From Flavobacterium aquaticum (GTDB lineage Bacteria; Bacteroidota; Bacteroidia; Flavobacteriales; Flavobacteriaceae): DNA of 64,000 nucleotides. Below, one piece after another: positions 18,221 to 29,398 of this stretch. Positions within the stretch are counted from its first letter, which is position 1, and each line of letters starts with the position of its first letter. Location of the stretch: contig NZ_QLMI01000006.1 in assembly GCF_003259835.1 (NCBI RefSeq), positions 124,001 to 188,000 on the forward strand, written 5' to 3'. The position numbers were made by a program, and so were the translations under genes. The notes under the pieces were generated by a model that was not told where the DNA came from, ran no database searches, and was given only the letters and a program-made list of their open reading frames with translations.

Positions 18221-19648
18221 TTAATTGTTTAATATGAAATATTGAAAAGGTTGTAGCGTGATGACTTCGTTATCTTTTAAACTCATTGGCTTTCCCGTCA
18301 TGTAATTAGTAAAATCTCCTTTAATCGCTACTTTTGAATTAATTGGTTTGCTTGAAAAATTGGCAATATAAACTACTTTTTTACTGTTTTTCTCACGAAT
18401 AAAAGCTAAAATATTGGTTTCGTCGTCTGTTTTAATTCTAGAATATTTCGCTTTATTTTTTCCTCCGTTTAACGCAGGATTTTCAGCTTTAAGCTTTCCT
18501 AATTTTGCTCTTAATTCCCAATCTTTTCCTTTGGTTTTTGGAATTGAATCTTTTTCGAAGAACTTCAAACTGTAATTCAAACCATATTCATTTCCACTGT
18601 AAATTAATGGCATTCCTGGCATCACATAAGACAAAGCTGTCATAGCTTCTTCTCCTTTACCTAATCTTCCTTTAATCGTTCCGTTCCAAGAATTCTCATC
18701 GTGATTATCCACAAAATTCATTAAAATATCATTTGATTCATAATCTTTGTTGATTTTCTCAATGTAGGCATCCCAATTTTTAACGGTTTCTTTCCCTTGT
18801 GTAATTTTATTCATTGTATGGTGCGCCTCCCATCCATAAGCCATATCAAAAAGACCTTCTTTTAATAATTCAGGTTCCCAAGCTTCTGCCAACATGAAGA
18901 TATTTTTTTCTCTTCTTAATTGCGGAATTGCCTGTTGCCAAAAATCTAAAGGTACATTTCCAGCCACATCACAACGGAATCCATCGATATTTTCGTTTTT
19001 GATCCAATGCAACATATCAGAAGTCATTTCTTTGCGAAGTTCTTTATTATCATAATTCAAATCTGCAACATCAGACCAACCCCAAGATTTACCCGTTTCA
19101 GGATTAATTGGATCGATAATTTCCCCTTTTTTATTTTTAGTGTAATATTCAGGATGTTCTTTTATCCAAGTATGATCCCAACCCGTGTGATTTGGTACCC
19201 AATCTAAAATCACATAAATACCATTATCATGAGCAGTTTTTACCAGATTTCTGAAATCTTCGATAGTTCCAAACTCTGGGTTAACTTTTTTAAAATCAGA
19301 AACCGCATAATAGCTTCCTAAGAATTTGTGCTGTTCGTCTTGTGGCATTTCTGAAGCAAACTTGCCACCTGTTGCTTTTCTTTTAGTTTGAGAAATTGGA
19401 AAAATTGGCATCACCCAAATGATTTTTACTCCCAATTCTTTCAATTGCGGAATGTCTTTTGTAAAGGCATTGAAAGTTCCTTCTGGTGAATACTGACGGA
19501 TATTTACTTCATAAATAACAGCACTTTCTTCTACTTCAGGAGAAAATTTTGCAATTTCTTTTGATGTTGCTGTTGCTGATGGTTTGTTTTCGTTTTTGCA
19601 TCCGATAACAAGCATAACAGTTAATGCAATGACCATTTTCTTAATCAT
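18221..19648 (-). CDS. GH13 alpha-amylase-type lipoprotein
   Basis: A 475-residue glycoside hydrolase of family 13. A lipoprotein signal ends at Cys17 (LVIGC). The catalytic triad is visible as Asp227 (GFRCDVAG), Glu255 (LAEAW) and Asp317 (FVDNHD). It should hydrolyse alpha-1,4-glucans from the membrane, probably in the periplasm or on the outer membrane. It is the last gene of the leftward starch operon, 6 bases after the other GH13 gene. Exact specificity (amylase, glucosidase or transferase) cannot be told. Confidence 0.88.
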   Translation of the reverse strand: MIKKMVIALTVMLVIGCKNENKPSATATSKEIAKFSPEVEESAVIYEVNIRQYSPEGTFNAFTKDIPQLKELGVKIIWVMPIFPISQTKRKATGGKFASEMPQDEQHKFLGSYYAVSDFKKVNPEFGTIEDFRNLVKTAHDNGIYVILDWVPNHTGWDHTWIKEHPEYYTKNKKGEIIDPINPETGKSWGWSDVADLNYDNKELRKEMTSDMLHWIKNENIDGFRCDVAGNVPLDFWQQAIPQLRREKNIFMLAEAWEPELLKEGLFDMAYGWEAHHTMNKITQGKETVKNWDAYIEKINKDYESNDILMNFVDNHDENSWNGTIKGRLGKGEEAMTALSYVMPGMPLIYSGNEYGLNYSLKFFEKDSIPKTKGKDWELRAKLGKLKAENPALNGGKNKAKYSRIKTDDETNILAFIREKNSKKVVYIANFSSKPINSKVAIKGDFTNYMTGKPMSLKDNEVITLQPFQYFILNN

Positions 19649-19654
19649 AATTTC

Positions 19655-21490
19655 TTATTTTAATTCTAAAATCATAGAGGTTTTACCTTCAACCGCTAAT
19701 TCAGTTTTTAAATCGATAATTTTTCCTGAAAGAATATCATTTCCAGAAGTAAACGATTTGATATTTTCTTGAAAACGAGTAAGATTCAATTTCTGAGAAT
19801 CTGGTGCATTATTGATGATTACCATAACCGTTTCTTTGTCATTGTGACGGAAATACACATACACATTGTTTTCAGGTATATAATGCGTTAATTTCCCAGT
19901 ATGAATTACTTCTTTGCTTTTTCTCCAATTCAATACTTTTTTTGAAAAATCGAAATATTTTGCTTGTTCAGGAGTTCTTCCACTAGTTAAAAAAGCATTA
20001 TTTGTATCGCCTTTCCAACCACCAGGGAAATCTTGACGAATATCGGCATCGCCTTTTCCTTTATCTCCAGCCATTCCAATTTCAGAGCCGTAATACAATT
20101 GTGGAATCCCTCTCATGGTTGCCATTATGGTCATTCCTAATTGGTATTTTTTGAAATCGTTTTGATAAATTTGATTGAAACGTCCTGTATCGTGATTCTC
20201 TAAGAAAATCAATAGATTATTTGGGTCAGCATACAAGAAATCATTAACAAAATTCTCATAAAATTTAATCATTCCGTTGCTCCAATCCGCTCTATCCTCA
20301 TTGAAAACATTTCCAAAAACATCGTGTAATGTAAAATCCATCACACTTGGACAATTAGAATTGTAACTTTGGATTTTAGCAATCGGACTATCTTTTTGCC
20401 AATAGGAAATTTGGGCTTGATCGTGCATCCAAACTTCACCAACAATATTGAAATAGGGATATTCATCAGTAATCGCTTTTGTCCATTTTGCGATTCCTTC
20501 TTTATCGTTATACGAATAGGTATCAACACGGAATCCATCTAAATCGGCATATTCAATCCACCAAATCGCATTCTGTATTAGGTAATTCAACACCAAAGGA
20601 TTTGACTGATTTAAATCGGGCATACTTGGCACAAACCAACCATCCATACACATTTTGGCATCAATTTTTGAACCATTAATATCATATTGCGTCGTCATGC
20701 GATAGTTACTTTGTTTGTAACCTGGAAATTGATGAAACCAATCGTAGGTTGGCATATCTTTAAACATCCAATGTTCAGCTCCCCAATGGTTCGTAACGTA
20801 ATCTTTGATTAATTTCATGCCTCGTTTGTGCATTTCATCGGCTAGCTTTTTATATTCTTCATTGGTTCCATAACGCGGATCGATTCTATACACATCTGAT
20901 TGTCCGTAAGTATGATAGGAATAGCCTTTGTCGTTATCTTCACACATTGGTGTGCTCCAAATTGCTGTTGCTCCTAATTCTTTGATGTAATCTAAGTTAT
21001 TGATGATGCCTTGAATATCACCACCATGTCTTCCTCCTGGTAAACTTCTATTTACTTTTTCTTGTAATTCAGGCGATGAATCGTTATTTGGATTTCCGTT
21101 TGCGAAACGATCTGGCATCAATAAATACATCACATCAGATGCATCAAAACTTTTACGAAGTGCAGAATTGGGTCTTCTTTTTTTGATTTCGAAATTTCTT
21201 TTGAAAGATTTTTTGCCATTGGTAAACGTAAATTGCAGTTCTTGTGCTTTAACATTTTTAGTATCAATCGTAACAAAAAGGTAATTTGGATTCTCGGTTT
21301 TAGTTACATTCGTAATTACTACATTATTTGAAATGCTTACCGAATTTTGAGCAATATTCTTTCCGTAAAACAATACTTGAACTTCGCTTTTATTCATGCC
21401 TTCGTACCAAAAAGGTGGTTCCATTCGGTCAATTTGTGCCGATAGCGAAAGTGTAAACAAAGTAATTAGTGAGAAAATTATTTTTTTCAT
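19655..21490 (-). CDS. GH13 neopullulanase / cyclomaltodextrinase type (SusA-like)
   Basis: A 611-residue enzyme with a signal peptide ending at LSLSAQ. An N-terminal beta-sandwich typical of cyclomaltodextrinases (about 20-120) precedes the GH13 barrel. Catalytic motifs are DGFRVDTYSY, NIVGEVW and FLENHDTGRF. The closest described role is SusA of Bacteroides, a periplasmic enzyme that cuts imported maltooligosaccharides and cyclodextrins. It lies 8 bases after the GH97 gene. The SusA comparison is by role and context, not a measured similarity. Confidence 0.88.
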   Translation of the reverse strand: MKKIIFSLITLFTLSLSAQIDRMEPPFWYEGMNKSEVQVLFYGKNIAQNSVSISNNVVITNVTKTENPNYLFVTIDTKNVKAQELQFTFTNGKKSFKRNFEIKKRRPNSALRKSFDASDVMYLLMPDRFANGNPNNDSSPELQEKVNRSLPGGRHGGDIQGIINNLDYIKELGATAIWSTPMCEDNDKGYSYHTYGQSDVYRIDPRYGTNEEYKKLADEMHKRGMKLIKDYVTNHWGAEHWMFKDMPTYDWFHQFPGYKQSNYRMTTQYDINGSKIDAKMCMDGWFVPSMPDLNQSNPLVLNYLIQNAIWWIEYADLDGFRVDTYSYNDKEGIAKWTKAITDEYPYFNIVGEVWMHDQAQISYWQKDSPIAKIQSYNSNCPSVMDFTLHDVFGNVFNEDRADWSNGMIKFYENFVNDFLYADPNNLLIFLENHDTGRFNQIYQNDFKKYQLGMTIMATMRGIPQLYYGSEIGMAGDKGKGDADIRQDFPGGWKGDTNNAFLTSGRTPEQAKYFDFSKKVLNWRKSKEVIHTGKLTHYIPENNVYVYFRHNDKETVMVIINNAPDSQKLNLTRFQENIKSFTSGNDILSGKIIDLKTELAVEGKTSMILELK

Positions 21491-21498
21491 AGCTTTTA

Positions 21499-23616
<2,118 letters not shown>

Positions 23617-23619
23617 TTA

Positions 23620-25902
23620 CTATTTAATTAATTGCGATTCACCATTTACAAAAACATCCACATCCGAATTTCCTTCAATGGAAACATTTGTTCCTTCTTG
23701 TTTTACTTCAACTTTTACAATGGCGTTTCTGAAATTTACTTTGAAAGAATACCCTTTCCATTGTGCTGGAATTTTTGGTTCAAAATGCAATTGGTTATTT
23801 CTAACACGCATTCCACCAAAACCTTCAACGATGCTCATCCAAGTTCCCGCCATTGAAGTAATGTGTAAACCTTCTTCTACTTCTTTGTTGTAATCGTCTA
23901 AGTCCAAACGAGAAGTTCTTAAATAAAATGTATACGCTTGTTCCATTCTACCCAAAACAGCGGCTTGAATCGAATGCACACAAGGCGAAAGCGAACTTTC
24001 ATGAACCGTAAATGGTTCGTAAAAATCGAAATGTTTTTCTAATTGTTCTTTGGTAAAATGATCTTCGAAGAAATAGAATCCTTGTAATGTGTCGGCTTGT
24101 TTGATGTAAGGTGAACGTAAAATTCTATCCCAAGACCATTTTTGATTAATTGGTCGTTGCGATTTATCTAAATCCGCTACTGTAATTAATTCTTTATCTA
24201 GGAAACCATCTTGTTGTAAATATACGCCGTGTTCTTCTGAATAAGGGAAATACATATTATCCGCCACTTTTTTCATTGCTGAAATTTCGGCTTGTGATAA
24301 TTTCACTTTATTCATGATTCGAGTAAAATCCGATGGATATTCGTTTTCAATTTTGTTGATTTGCTCAACAGTGTAATCAATACACCATTTTGCTATGTAA
24401 TTCGTGTACCAATTGTTGTTTACGTTATTTTCGTATTCATTTGGTCCCGTAACACCGAGAATTACATATTGATTTCTGTACGTTGAAAAAGTAGCTCTTT
24501 GATGCCAAAAACGCGCAATTCCAATTAAAACTTCTAAGCCTTTTTCTGGAATATAAGAATAATCGCCTGTAAATCGGTAATAGTTATAAATAGCGAAAGC
24601 GATGGCCCCATTTCTGTGAATTTCCTCGAAAGTAATTTCCCACTCGTTGTGACATTCTTCTCCATTCATGGTTACCATTGGATAAAGAGCAGCTCCATTT
24701 TTGAAACCTAATTTTTCAGCATTTTCGATGGCTTTATCCAATTGGTTGTATCGATACGCTAATAGATTTCTTGCAACTTGTTGGTCTTTGGTTGCCATAT
24801 AAAAAGGAATACAATAGGCTTCGGTATCCCAATAAGTAGAACCACCGTATTTTTCACCTGTAAATCCTTTTGGACCAATATTTAATCTGGAATCTTTTCC
24901 TAAATAGGTTTGATTCAATTGGAAAATATTGAAACGAATTCCTTGTTGTGCTTTTACATCGCCATCAATGGTAATATCGCTCATTTCCCAAATTTTTGCC
25001 CAAGCTTCTTTTTGGTTATTAGTTAATTGCTTTACACCTATTTCCAAGGCAGTTGCAATACTGTTTTTTGCACCTATAATAGTGTTCTCATGATTCATAG
25101 AAATGGTATAACCACCTATTTTTTGAATCGTAGTCGTTTGTCCCTTCGTTACCGCAACTTGGTAGCAAAACTGAATCTTTTCTTTCGTTTCTTCAACACT
25201 TACGGGCGCTACACTCAAATTTGAACCTTCTAACAAAATACTATTTTGCATGAAAGTAGTTGCCGTGAAATGCGTTTTGAACGTTCTAGCCGTTACGAAA
25301 GCTTCATTACCTGAATGCTTTACGCTTATTGGTTCCCAAAATTTTTCTTCCCAATTGGCATCTTCATTATGAACTCCAGCATCCACATAAGGCTTGAAAA
25401 CAATTTTTGCATCCGAATTCAAAGCGGTGATTTCGTAGTTGATAACCCCAACTTCATCCAAATCTAAAGATAAGAAACGTTGCACTTTTACAGCGATTTC
25501 GGTTCCATTTGCTAAAGTGGCAATAAAAGAACGATAATAAATACCTTCTTTCATGTTCAATTCACGACGGAAATTAGAAACCGACTGACATTTGGCTAAA
25601 TCTAAATTTTCGCCATTAATTTCGATGTCAATTCCAATCCAATTTGGTGCGTTTAATACTTTTGCGAAATATTCTGGATAGCCGTTTTTCCACCAACCTA
25701 CTTTTGTTTTATCGGGATAATAAATTCCGGCAATGTAACTTCCTTGAAACGTTTTGCCTGAATAGTGTTCTTCAAAATTAGCGCGTTGCCCCATAGCACC
25801 GTTTCCAATACTAAATAAACTTTCAGAAGATTTAACTCGCTCTGCATCAAATTCTTCTTCAATAATCGACCAATTGTCGGGTTGTATATAATCTTGATTC
25901 AT
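23620..25902 (-). CDS. GH65 phosphorylase, probably maltose phosphorylase
   Basis: A 760-residue cytoplasmic enzyme without a signal peptide. GH65 traits are an N-terminal sandwich (SLFSIGNGAMGQRANFEE), the barrel motif GSTYWDTEAYCIPFY, the MNGEECHNEWEIT region, and VTGPNEYENNVNNN with the likely catalytic Glu. GH65 enzymes phosphorolyse maltose, trehalose or kojibiose to glucose and beta-glucose 1-phosphate. The following beta-phosphoglucomutase and the starch genes point to maltose. It starts 45 bases after pgmB, a gap containing three GTCAATT-type repeats. Confidence 0.9.
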   Translation of the reverse strand: MNQDYIQPDNWSIIEEEFDAERVKSSESLFSIGNGAMGQRANFEEHYSGKTFQGSYIAGIYYPDKTKVGWWKNGYPEYFAKVLNAPNWIGIDIEINGENLDLAKCQSVSNFRRELNMKEGIYYRSFIATLANGTEIAVKVQRFLSLDLDEVGVINYEITALNSDAKIVFKPYVDAGVHNEDANWEEKFWEPISVKHSGNEAFVTARTFKTHFTATTFMQNSILLEGSNLSVAPVSVEETKEKIQFCYQVAVTKGQTTTIQKIGGYTISMNHENTIIGAKNSIATALEIGVKQLTNNQKEAWAKIWEMSDITIDGDVKAQQGIRFNIFQLNQTYLGKDSRLNIGPKGFTGEKYGGSTYWDTEAYCIPFYMATKDQQVARNLLAYRYNQLDKAIENAEKLGFKNGAALYPMVTMNGEECHNEWEITFEEIHRNGAIAFAIYNYYRFTGDYSYIPEKGLEVLIGIARFWHQRATFSTYRNQYVILGVTGPNEYENNVNNNWYTNYIAKWCIDYTVEQINKIENEYPSDFTRIMNKVKLSQAEISAMKKVADNMYFPYSEEHGVYLQQDGFLDKELITVADLDKSQRPINQKWSWDRILRSPYIKQADTLQGFYFFEDHFTKEQLEKHFDFYEPFTVHESSLSPCVHSIQAAVLGRMEQAYTFYLRTSRLDLDDYNKEVEEGLHITSMAGTWMSIVEGFGGMRVRNNQLHFEPKIPAQWKGYSFKVNFRNAIVKVEVKQEGTNVSIEGNSDVDVFVNGESQLIK

Positions 25903-25913
25903 TTTTGTAATAT

Positions 25914-25945
25914 GTCAATTTTGTTAATGTGTCAATTAGTCAATT
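25914..25945. repeat. three GTCAATT words between GH65 and pgmB
   Basis: GTCAATT occurs at 25914, 25931 and 25939 in the only sizeable gap of the leftward starch operon. AATTGACA-type spacer repeats like this are common in flavobacterial genomes. No function is evident. Confidence 0.45.
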
Positions 25946-25947
25946 TC

Positions 25948-26598
25948 TTAACCAATTAATTGCGATAAAAAGGCTTCATCAATAAAAGTGAAATCTTTAA
26001 AATTGTAATTTGCTTCATGTAAAACGGTGGCATCGCCAATTCCTACACTTATCATGTTGGCAATATTAGCCGCTTGAATTCCAGCTACCGAATCTTCAAA
26101 AACGATGGCATTTTCATTGGAAACTCCTACCAATTGTGCTGCTCTTAAAAATACTTCCGGATCTGGTTTTGCGTTGGAAACGTCATTTCCATCCACAATA
26201 GCATCAAAAAAGTGCATGATATTGGTTTTTTCTAAAATAGGTCGCGCGTTTTTACTTGCCGAACCTAAAGCAATGAATTGGTTTTTACTTTTCAGATATT
26301 CCAATACTTTTAGTACACCTGGAAGAATTTCACTTTCGTCCATGTCTACTAAATAGGAAAGGTATTCTTCATTTTTTTGAACCAACCATTTGTTTTTATC
26401 TTCTTGGGAAGCTTGTACGTTTCCCAATTCTAAAATAATGTCTAACGAACGAACACGGCTAACGCCTTTTAAACCTTCGTTATGATCGTGCGTAAACTTG
26501 ATTCCTAATTGGTTGGCCAACTTTTGCCAAGCTAAAAAATGATATTTAGCCGTGTCAACAATTACGCCGTCAAGGTCGAATATGAATGCTTTTTTCAT
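25948..26598 (-). CDS. pgmB: beta-phosphoglucomutase
   Basis: A 216-residue HAD-superfamily enzyme. Motif I is FDLDGVIVDTA at the N terminus with the nucleophile Asp8 and general acid Asp10. The cap begins with HFLAWQKLANQLG, motif II is LGSASKN, and the last motifs are KPDPEVFL and VFEDSVAGIQAA. It converts beta-glucose 1-phosphate to glucose 6-phosphate in the cytoplasm. Its place between GH65 and the MFS gene, with 3 bases to the latter, completes the maltose phosphorolysis route. Confidence 0.93.
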   Translation of the reverse strand: MKKAFIFDLDGVIVDTAKYHFLAWQKLANQLGIKFTHDHNEGLKGVSRVRSLDIILELGNVQASQEDKNKWLVQKNEEYLSYLVDMDESEILPGVLKVLEYLKSKNQFIALGSASKNARPILEKTNIMHFFDAIVDGNDVSNAKPDPEVFLRAAQLVGVSNENAIVFEDSVAGIQAANIANMISVGIGDATVLHEANYNFKDFTFIDEAFLSQLIG

Positions 26599-26601
26599 GG
26601 T

Positions 26602-27948
26602 CTAAATATCTTTTTGATCTTTAACTTTTAATACCAAAAGGGCAGCTAATAGGAAACTTACACCACTCATAACAATAGCATAAATAGCATGATCGTTATA
26701 AACGTATTTCACTAAAGGACCGCCAATTAAGGCATTGATAATTTGTGGAATTACAATAAAAAAGTTGAAAATTCCCATGTAAACACCCATTTTTTTAGGC
26801 TGAATGGAGCCCGCCAAAATAGCGTAAGGCATAGCCAAAATACTTGCCCAAGCAAATCCGACTAAAACCATTGAGAAGATTAATGCTTCTTTGTTAGGCA
26901 TAAAATACATCGAGATTAATCCGATTCCTCCTAAAACTAAAGAAAGTGCGTGTGTTTTTCTTCGTCCAATTTGTTTTGCGATGTAAGGCAACGCAAATGC
27001 TACTACAGCAGAAACTGCATTATAAACTCCGAAAATAATTCCTACCCAATCTCCAGCAGATTGAAATTCTGGACTTTTAGTATCACCTACTGATAACCCA
27101 TAAATGTGTTGGGCAATTGCCGGAGTTGTAAAAACCCACATTCCAAACAATCCAAACCAAGAAAAGAATTGTACCCAACTTAGTTGACGCATCGTTTCTG
27201 GCATTTTTGCAAAATCTGAAAAAACATCTGAAAGTTTGGCTTCTTTGGTTTCACCAATAGCTTCTTTGTGTTCTTTCTCGTCTCTAAATTGTTCTAATTC
27301 TTCTGGAGAATATTCTTTAGTTGTGAAAATGGTTACTAAAATTGAAGCCACTAAAATTAGAGCTCCAATAATAAAAGAATAAATTAAGTTTAATGGAACA
27401 GCAGAAGTTTCTGAAGGTTGATTACTGATTCCAAACCAATTGGTTAAAACATAAGGCAACCATGATCCTACCACGGCTCCAATTCCAATTAATGCGGTTT
27501 GAACGCTAAAACCTAACGTATGTTGGTCTGCCCTTAAATTATCTCCCACCAAAGCACGAAAAGGTTCCATGGCAATGTTAAAAGAAGCATCCATAATCAT
27601 TAACATTCCAGCGCCTACCCACAGTGCAGGCATAAAAGCAATGAATATTTCGGCTTGCGGCATTAAAATTAAACCAACTGATGCTAAGATCGCACCTGCC
27701 AAGAAATATGGTTTTCTTCTACCAAATTTAGACCAAGTGTTATCGCTATAGTGTCCGATTATCGGTTGCACAATTAATCCCATTAAAGGAGCAATTATCC
27801 AAAACCATGATAATTCATGAACATCGGCACCAAAAAGCTGAAGAATTCTACTTGCGTTAGCATTTTGTAGGGCAAAACCCATTTGGATTCCCAAAAAACC
27901 GAAACTCATGTTCCAAATTTCCCAGAAACCTAATTTACGCTTTTCCAT
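26602..27948 (-). CDS. MFS sugar transporter, maltose/SLC45-like
   Basis: A 448-residue inner-membrane protein with twelve helices. The N-terminal MSFGFLGIQMGFALQNAN and the loop QPIIGHYSDNTWSKFGRRKPYF are typical of the glycoside-proton symporter group related to SLC45 sucrose and maltose carriers. It should import maltose or short maltodextrins from the periplasm with protons. It is the first gene of the leftward starch operon; a -7 element, a leader hairpin and two palindromes lie upstream. Confidence 0.88.
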   Translation of the reverse strand: MEKRKLGFWEIWNMSFGFLGIQMGFALQNANASRILQLFGADVHELSWFWIIAPLMGLIVQPIIGHYSDNTWSKFGRRKPYFLAGAILASVGLILMPQAEIFIAFMPALWVGAGMLMIMDASFNIAMEPFRALVGDNLRADQHTLGFSVQTALIGIGAVVGSWLPYVLTNWFGISNQPSETSAVPLNLIYSFIIGALILVASILVTIFTTKEYSPEELEQFRDEKEHKEAIGETKEAKLSDVFSDFAKMPETMRQLSWVQFFSWFGLFGMWVFTTPAIAQHIYGLSVGDTKSPEFQSAGDWVGIIFGVYNAVSAVVAFALPYIAKQIGRRKTHALSLVLGGIGLISMYFMPNKEALIFSMVLVGFAWASILAMPYAILAGSIQPKKMGVYMGIFNFFIVIPQIINALIGGPLVKYVYNDHAIYAIVMSGVSFLLAALLVLKVKDQKDI

Positions 27949-27974
27949 TATCGTAATTTATTGATTAATAAATC

Positions 27975-27997
27975 GATAAGCGTTCTATGTGCTTATC
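27975..27997 (-). promoter_or_regulatory. hairpin in the leader of the MFS operon
   Basis: GATAAGC (27975-27981) pairs with GCTTATC (27991-27997) around a 9-base loop, 27 bases before the MFS start codon. It lies in the predicted 5' leader and could affect translation or bind a regulator. It has no T run and so is not a terminator. Confidence 0.4.
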
Positions 27998-28040
27998 AAA
28001 ACTTATGTTTTTAGAAGTGAAGTTACAAGCTTTGATATCA

Positions 28041-28048
28041 CAAATATA
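28041..28048 (-). promoter_or_regulatory. putative -7 element of the MFS-pgmB-GH65-GH97-GH13 operon
   Basis: TATATTTG on the minus strand fits TAnnTTTG and gives a leader of about 85 bases. No TTG is seen at -33. Two copies of the palindrome TTATTYGARTAA lie just upstream, which would fit an activator-dependent promoter. Confidence 0.5.
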
Positions 28049-28071
28049 AAAGGTTATTTTAATAAATAATC

Positions 28072-28102
28072 TTATTTGAGTAAATATTTTTTATTCGAAT
28101 AA
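28072..28102. promoter_or_regulatory. paired palindromes upstream of the starch operon promoter
   Basis: TTATTTGAGTAA (28072-28083) and the perfect palindrome TTATTCGAATAA (28091-28102) share the pattern TTATTYGARTAA, with centres 19 bases apart. They lie roughly 25-55 bases upstream of the -7 element. They may be binding sites for the neighbouring LacI-type protein or another regulator; the sequence differs from the site at 29277. Confidence 0.35.
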
Positions 28103-28152
28103 TGTAAATTAAAATTTTAATTAATTGATTTTCAGTAAATTAAACTCAACTA

Positions 28153-29175
28153 TCACGATTTCGTAGATTCTCGAATTATTAGATTCGTTTCGATGATTTC
28201 GGTTTTGTAATGTTCGTCTTCTTCATCTTCTAATTCCAATCTTTTAATTAGCATTTCGGCAGCTTTTCTTCCCATTTTAATACCATTTTGACTGATGGTG
28301 GTAATGGTTGGCGTGGAATATTTTGAGATAATTCCATCTGTGAAAGCTACTACTGATAAATCTTCAGGAATTTTGATTCCTTTAGACATTGCTAATTTTA
28401 GTGCAGTTACAGCAAACAATTCGTTAACCGCCAAAATAGCATCAATAGATTGATTTTCTAATAATTCATTGATTTTCTCATCGCAATGTTCGGTATCTTC
28501 AATTCGGATTATTAAGTTTTCATCTACTTCTATTCCGTGATCGTGTAAAACATTTAGATAACCATCTGTTCTTAATTTCCCAACACTAACGTAATCAACT
28601 GTAGTTAGTAGGGCGATTTTCTTCAATCCTTTAGAAATTAAGAAATTGGTAGCTTCGTAGGCCGCCAATTGATCATCAATAATTACTTTATCACATAGAA
28701 TATCATTGGAAATTCTATCAAAAAGCACTACCGGCATTCCTTGGTTAATTACCTCTTGAAGATGGTGAAAGTCTTTCTTTTGTTGGGTTTCTTTTGATAA
28801 CGACATAATAAAACCATCGGTACTTCCATTGGCCAACATTTCCATATTGATGACTTCTTTGTCGAAAGACTCGTCTGACAAACATACAATTACATTATAG
28901 CCACATTCATTTGCCACTTGCTCTATACCACTAATTACTGTAGCAAAAAAGTGATGCACAATTTCAGGAATTATAATACCAATTGTCTTAGTTTTCTTGT
29001 TTTTTAAGCTTAGCGCAATATTATTAGGTTTGTAATTATATAACTTGGCAAAAGCTTGAACTTTCAAACGAGTGTCTTCGCTGATTTCAGGGCTATCACG
29101 TAATGATTTTGAAACAGTAGAAATAGATACATCCAATTCTTTTGCAATTTGCTTTAACGTAACTTTTCTTCTCAT
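28153..29175 (-). CDS. LacI-family transcriptional regulator of the starch locus
   Basis: A 340-residue DNA-binding protein. The N-terminal helix-turn-helix is VTLKQIAKELDVSISTVSKSLRD (about 4-26, in two halves), followed by a hinge helix (NIALSLKN) and a periplasmic-binding-protein-like sensor domain starting KTIGIIIPEI. LacI regulators bind a sugar and control nearby catabolic genes. Its gene lies between the two starch operons, and a perfect operator-like palindrome sits 102 bases before its start, toward susC. In other flavobacteria such regulators control maltose uptake; here that is inferred. Confidence 0.92.
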   Translation of the reverse strand: MRRKVTLKQIAKELDVSISTVSKSLRDSPEISEDTRLKVQAFAKLYNYKPNNIALSLKNKKTKTIGIIIPEIVHHFFATVISGIEQVANECGYNVIVCLSDESFDKEVINMEMLANGSTDGFIMSLSKETQQKKDFHHLQEVINQGMPVVLFDRISNDILCDKVIIDDQLAAYEATNFLISKGLKKIALLTTVDYVSVGKLRTDGYLNVLHDHGIEVDENLIIRIEDTEHCDEKINELLENQSIDAILAVNELFAVTALKLAMSKGIKIPEDLSVVAFTDGIISKYSTPTITTISQNGIKMGRKAAEMLIKRLELEDEEDEHYKTEIIETNLIIRESTKS

Positions 29176-29276
29176 AGCAATCTAGGCGGTTATAATTTTT
29201 TAATAAATGTAACTTATTTTTTTGGGTCTTGCAATATTATGTTAAAAATTGACACTTATTGATAAAGTTTTCAACA

Positions 29277-29290
29277 CGAAAACGTTTTCG
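29277..29290. promoter_or_regulatory. LacI-type operator between lacI and susC
   Basis: CGAAAACGTTTTCG is a perfect 14-bp palindrome with a central CG, the hallmark of LacI/GalR family operators. It lies 109 bases before the susC start and 102 before the lacI start, so it may control one or both. Confidence 0.7.
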
Positions 29291-29398
29291 AAAGGTTTTT
29301 ACCAAAACTCAGTTTTTTTATCTGCAATTTTTACATAAATTTAACATTAGAAGTGGATTTACAAGCGAATAAAAAACAATTTAACCTAAACAATTTGT

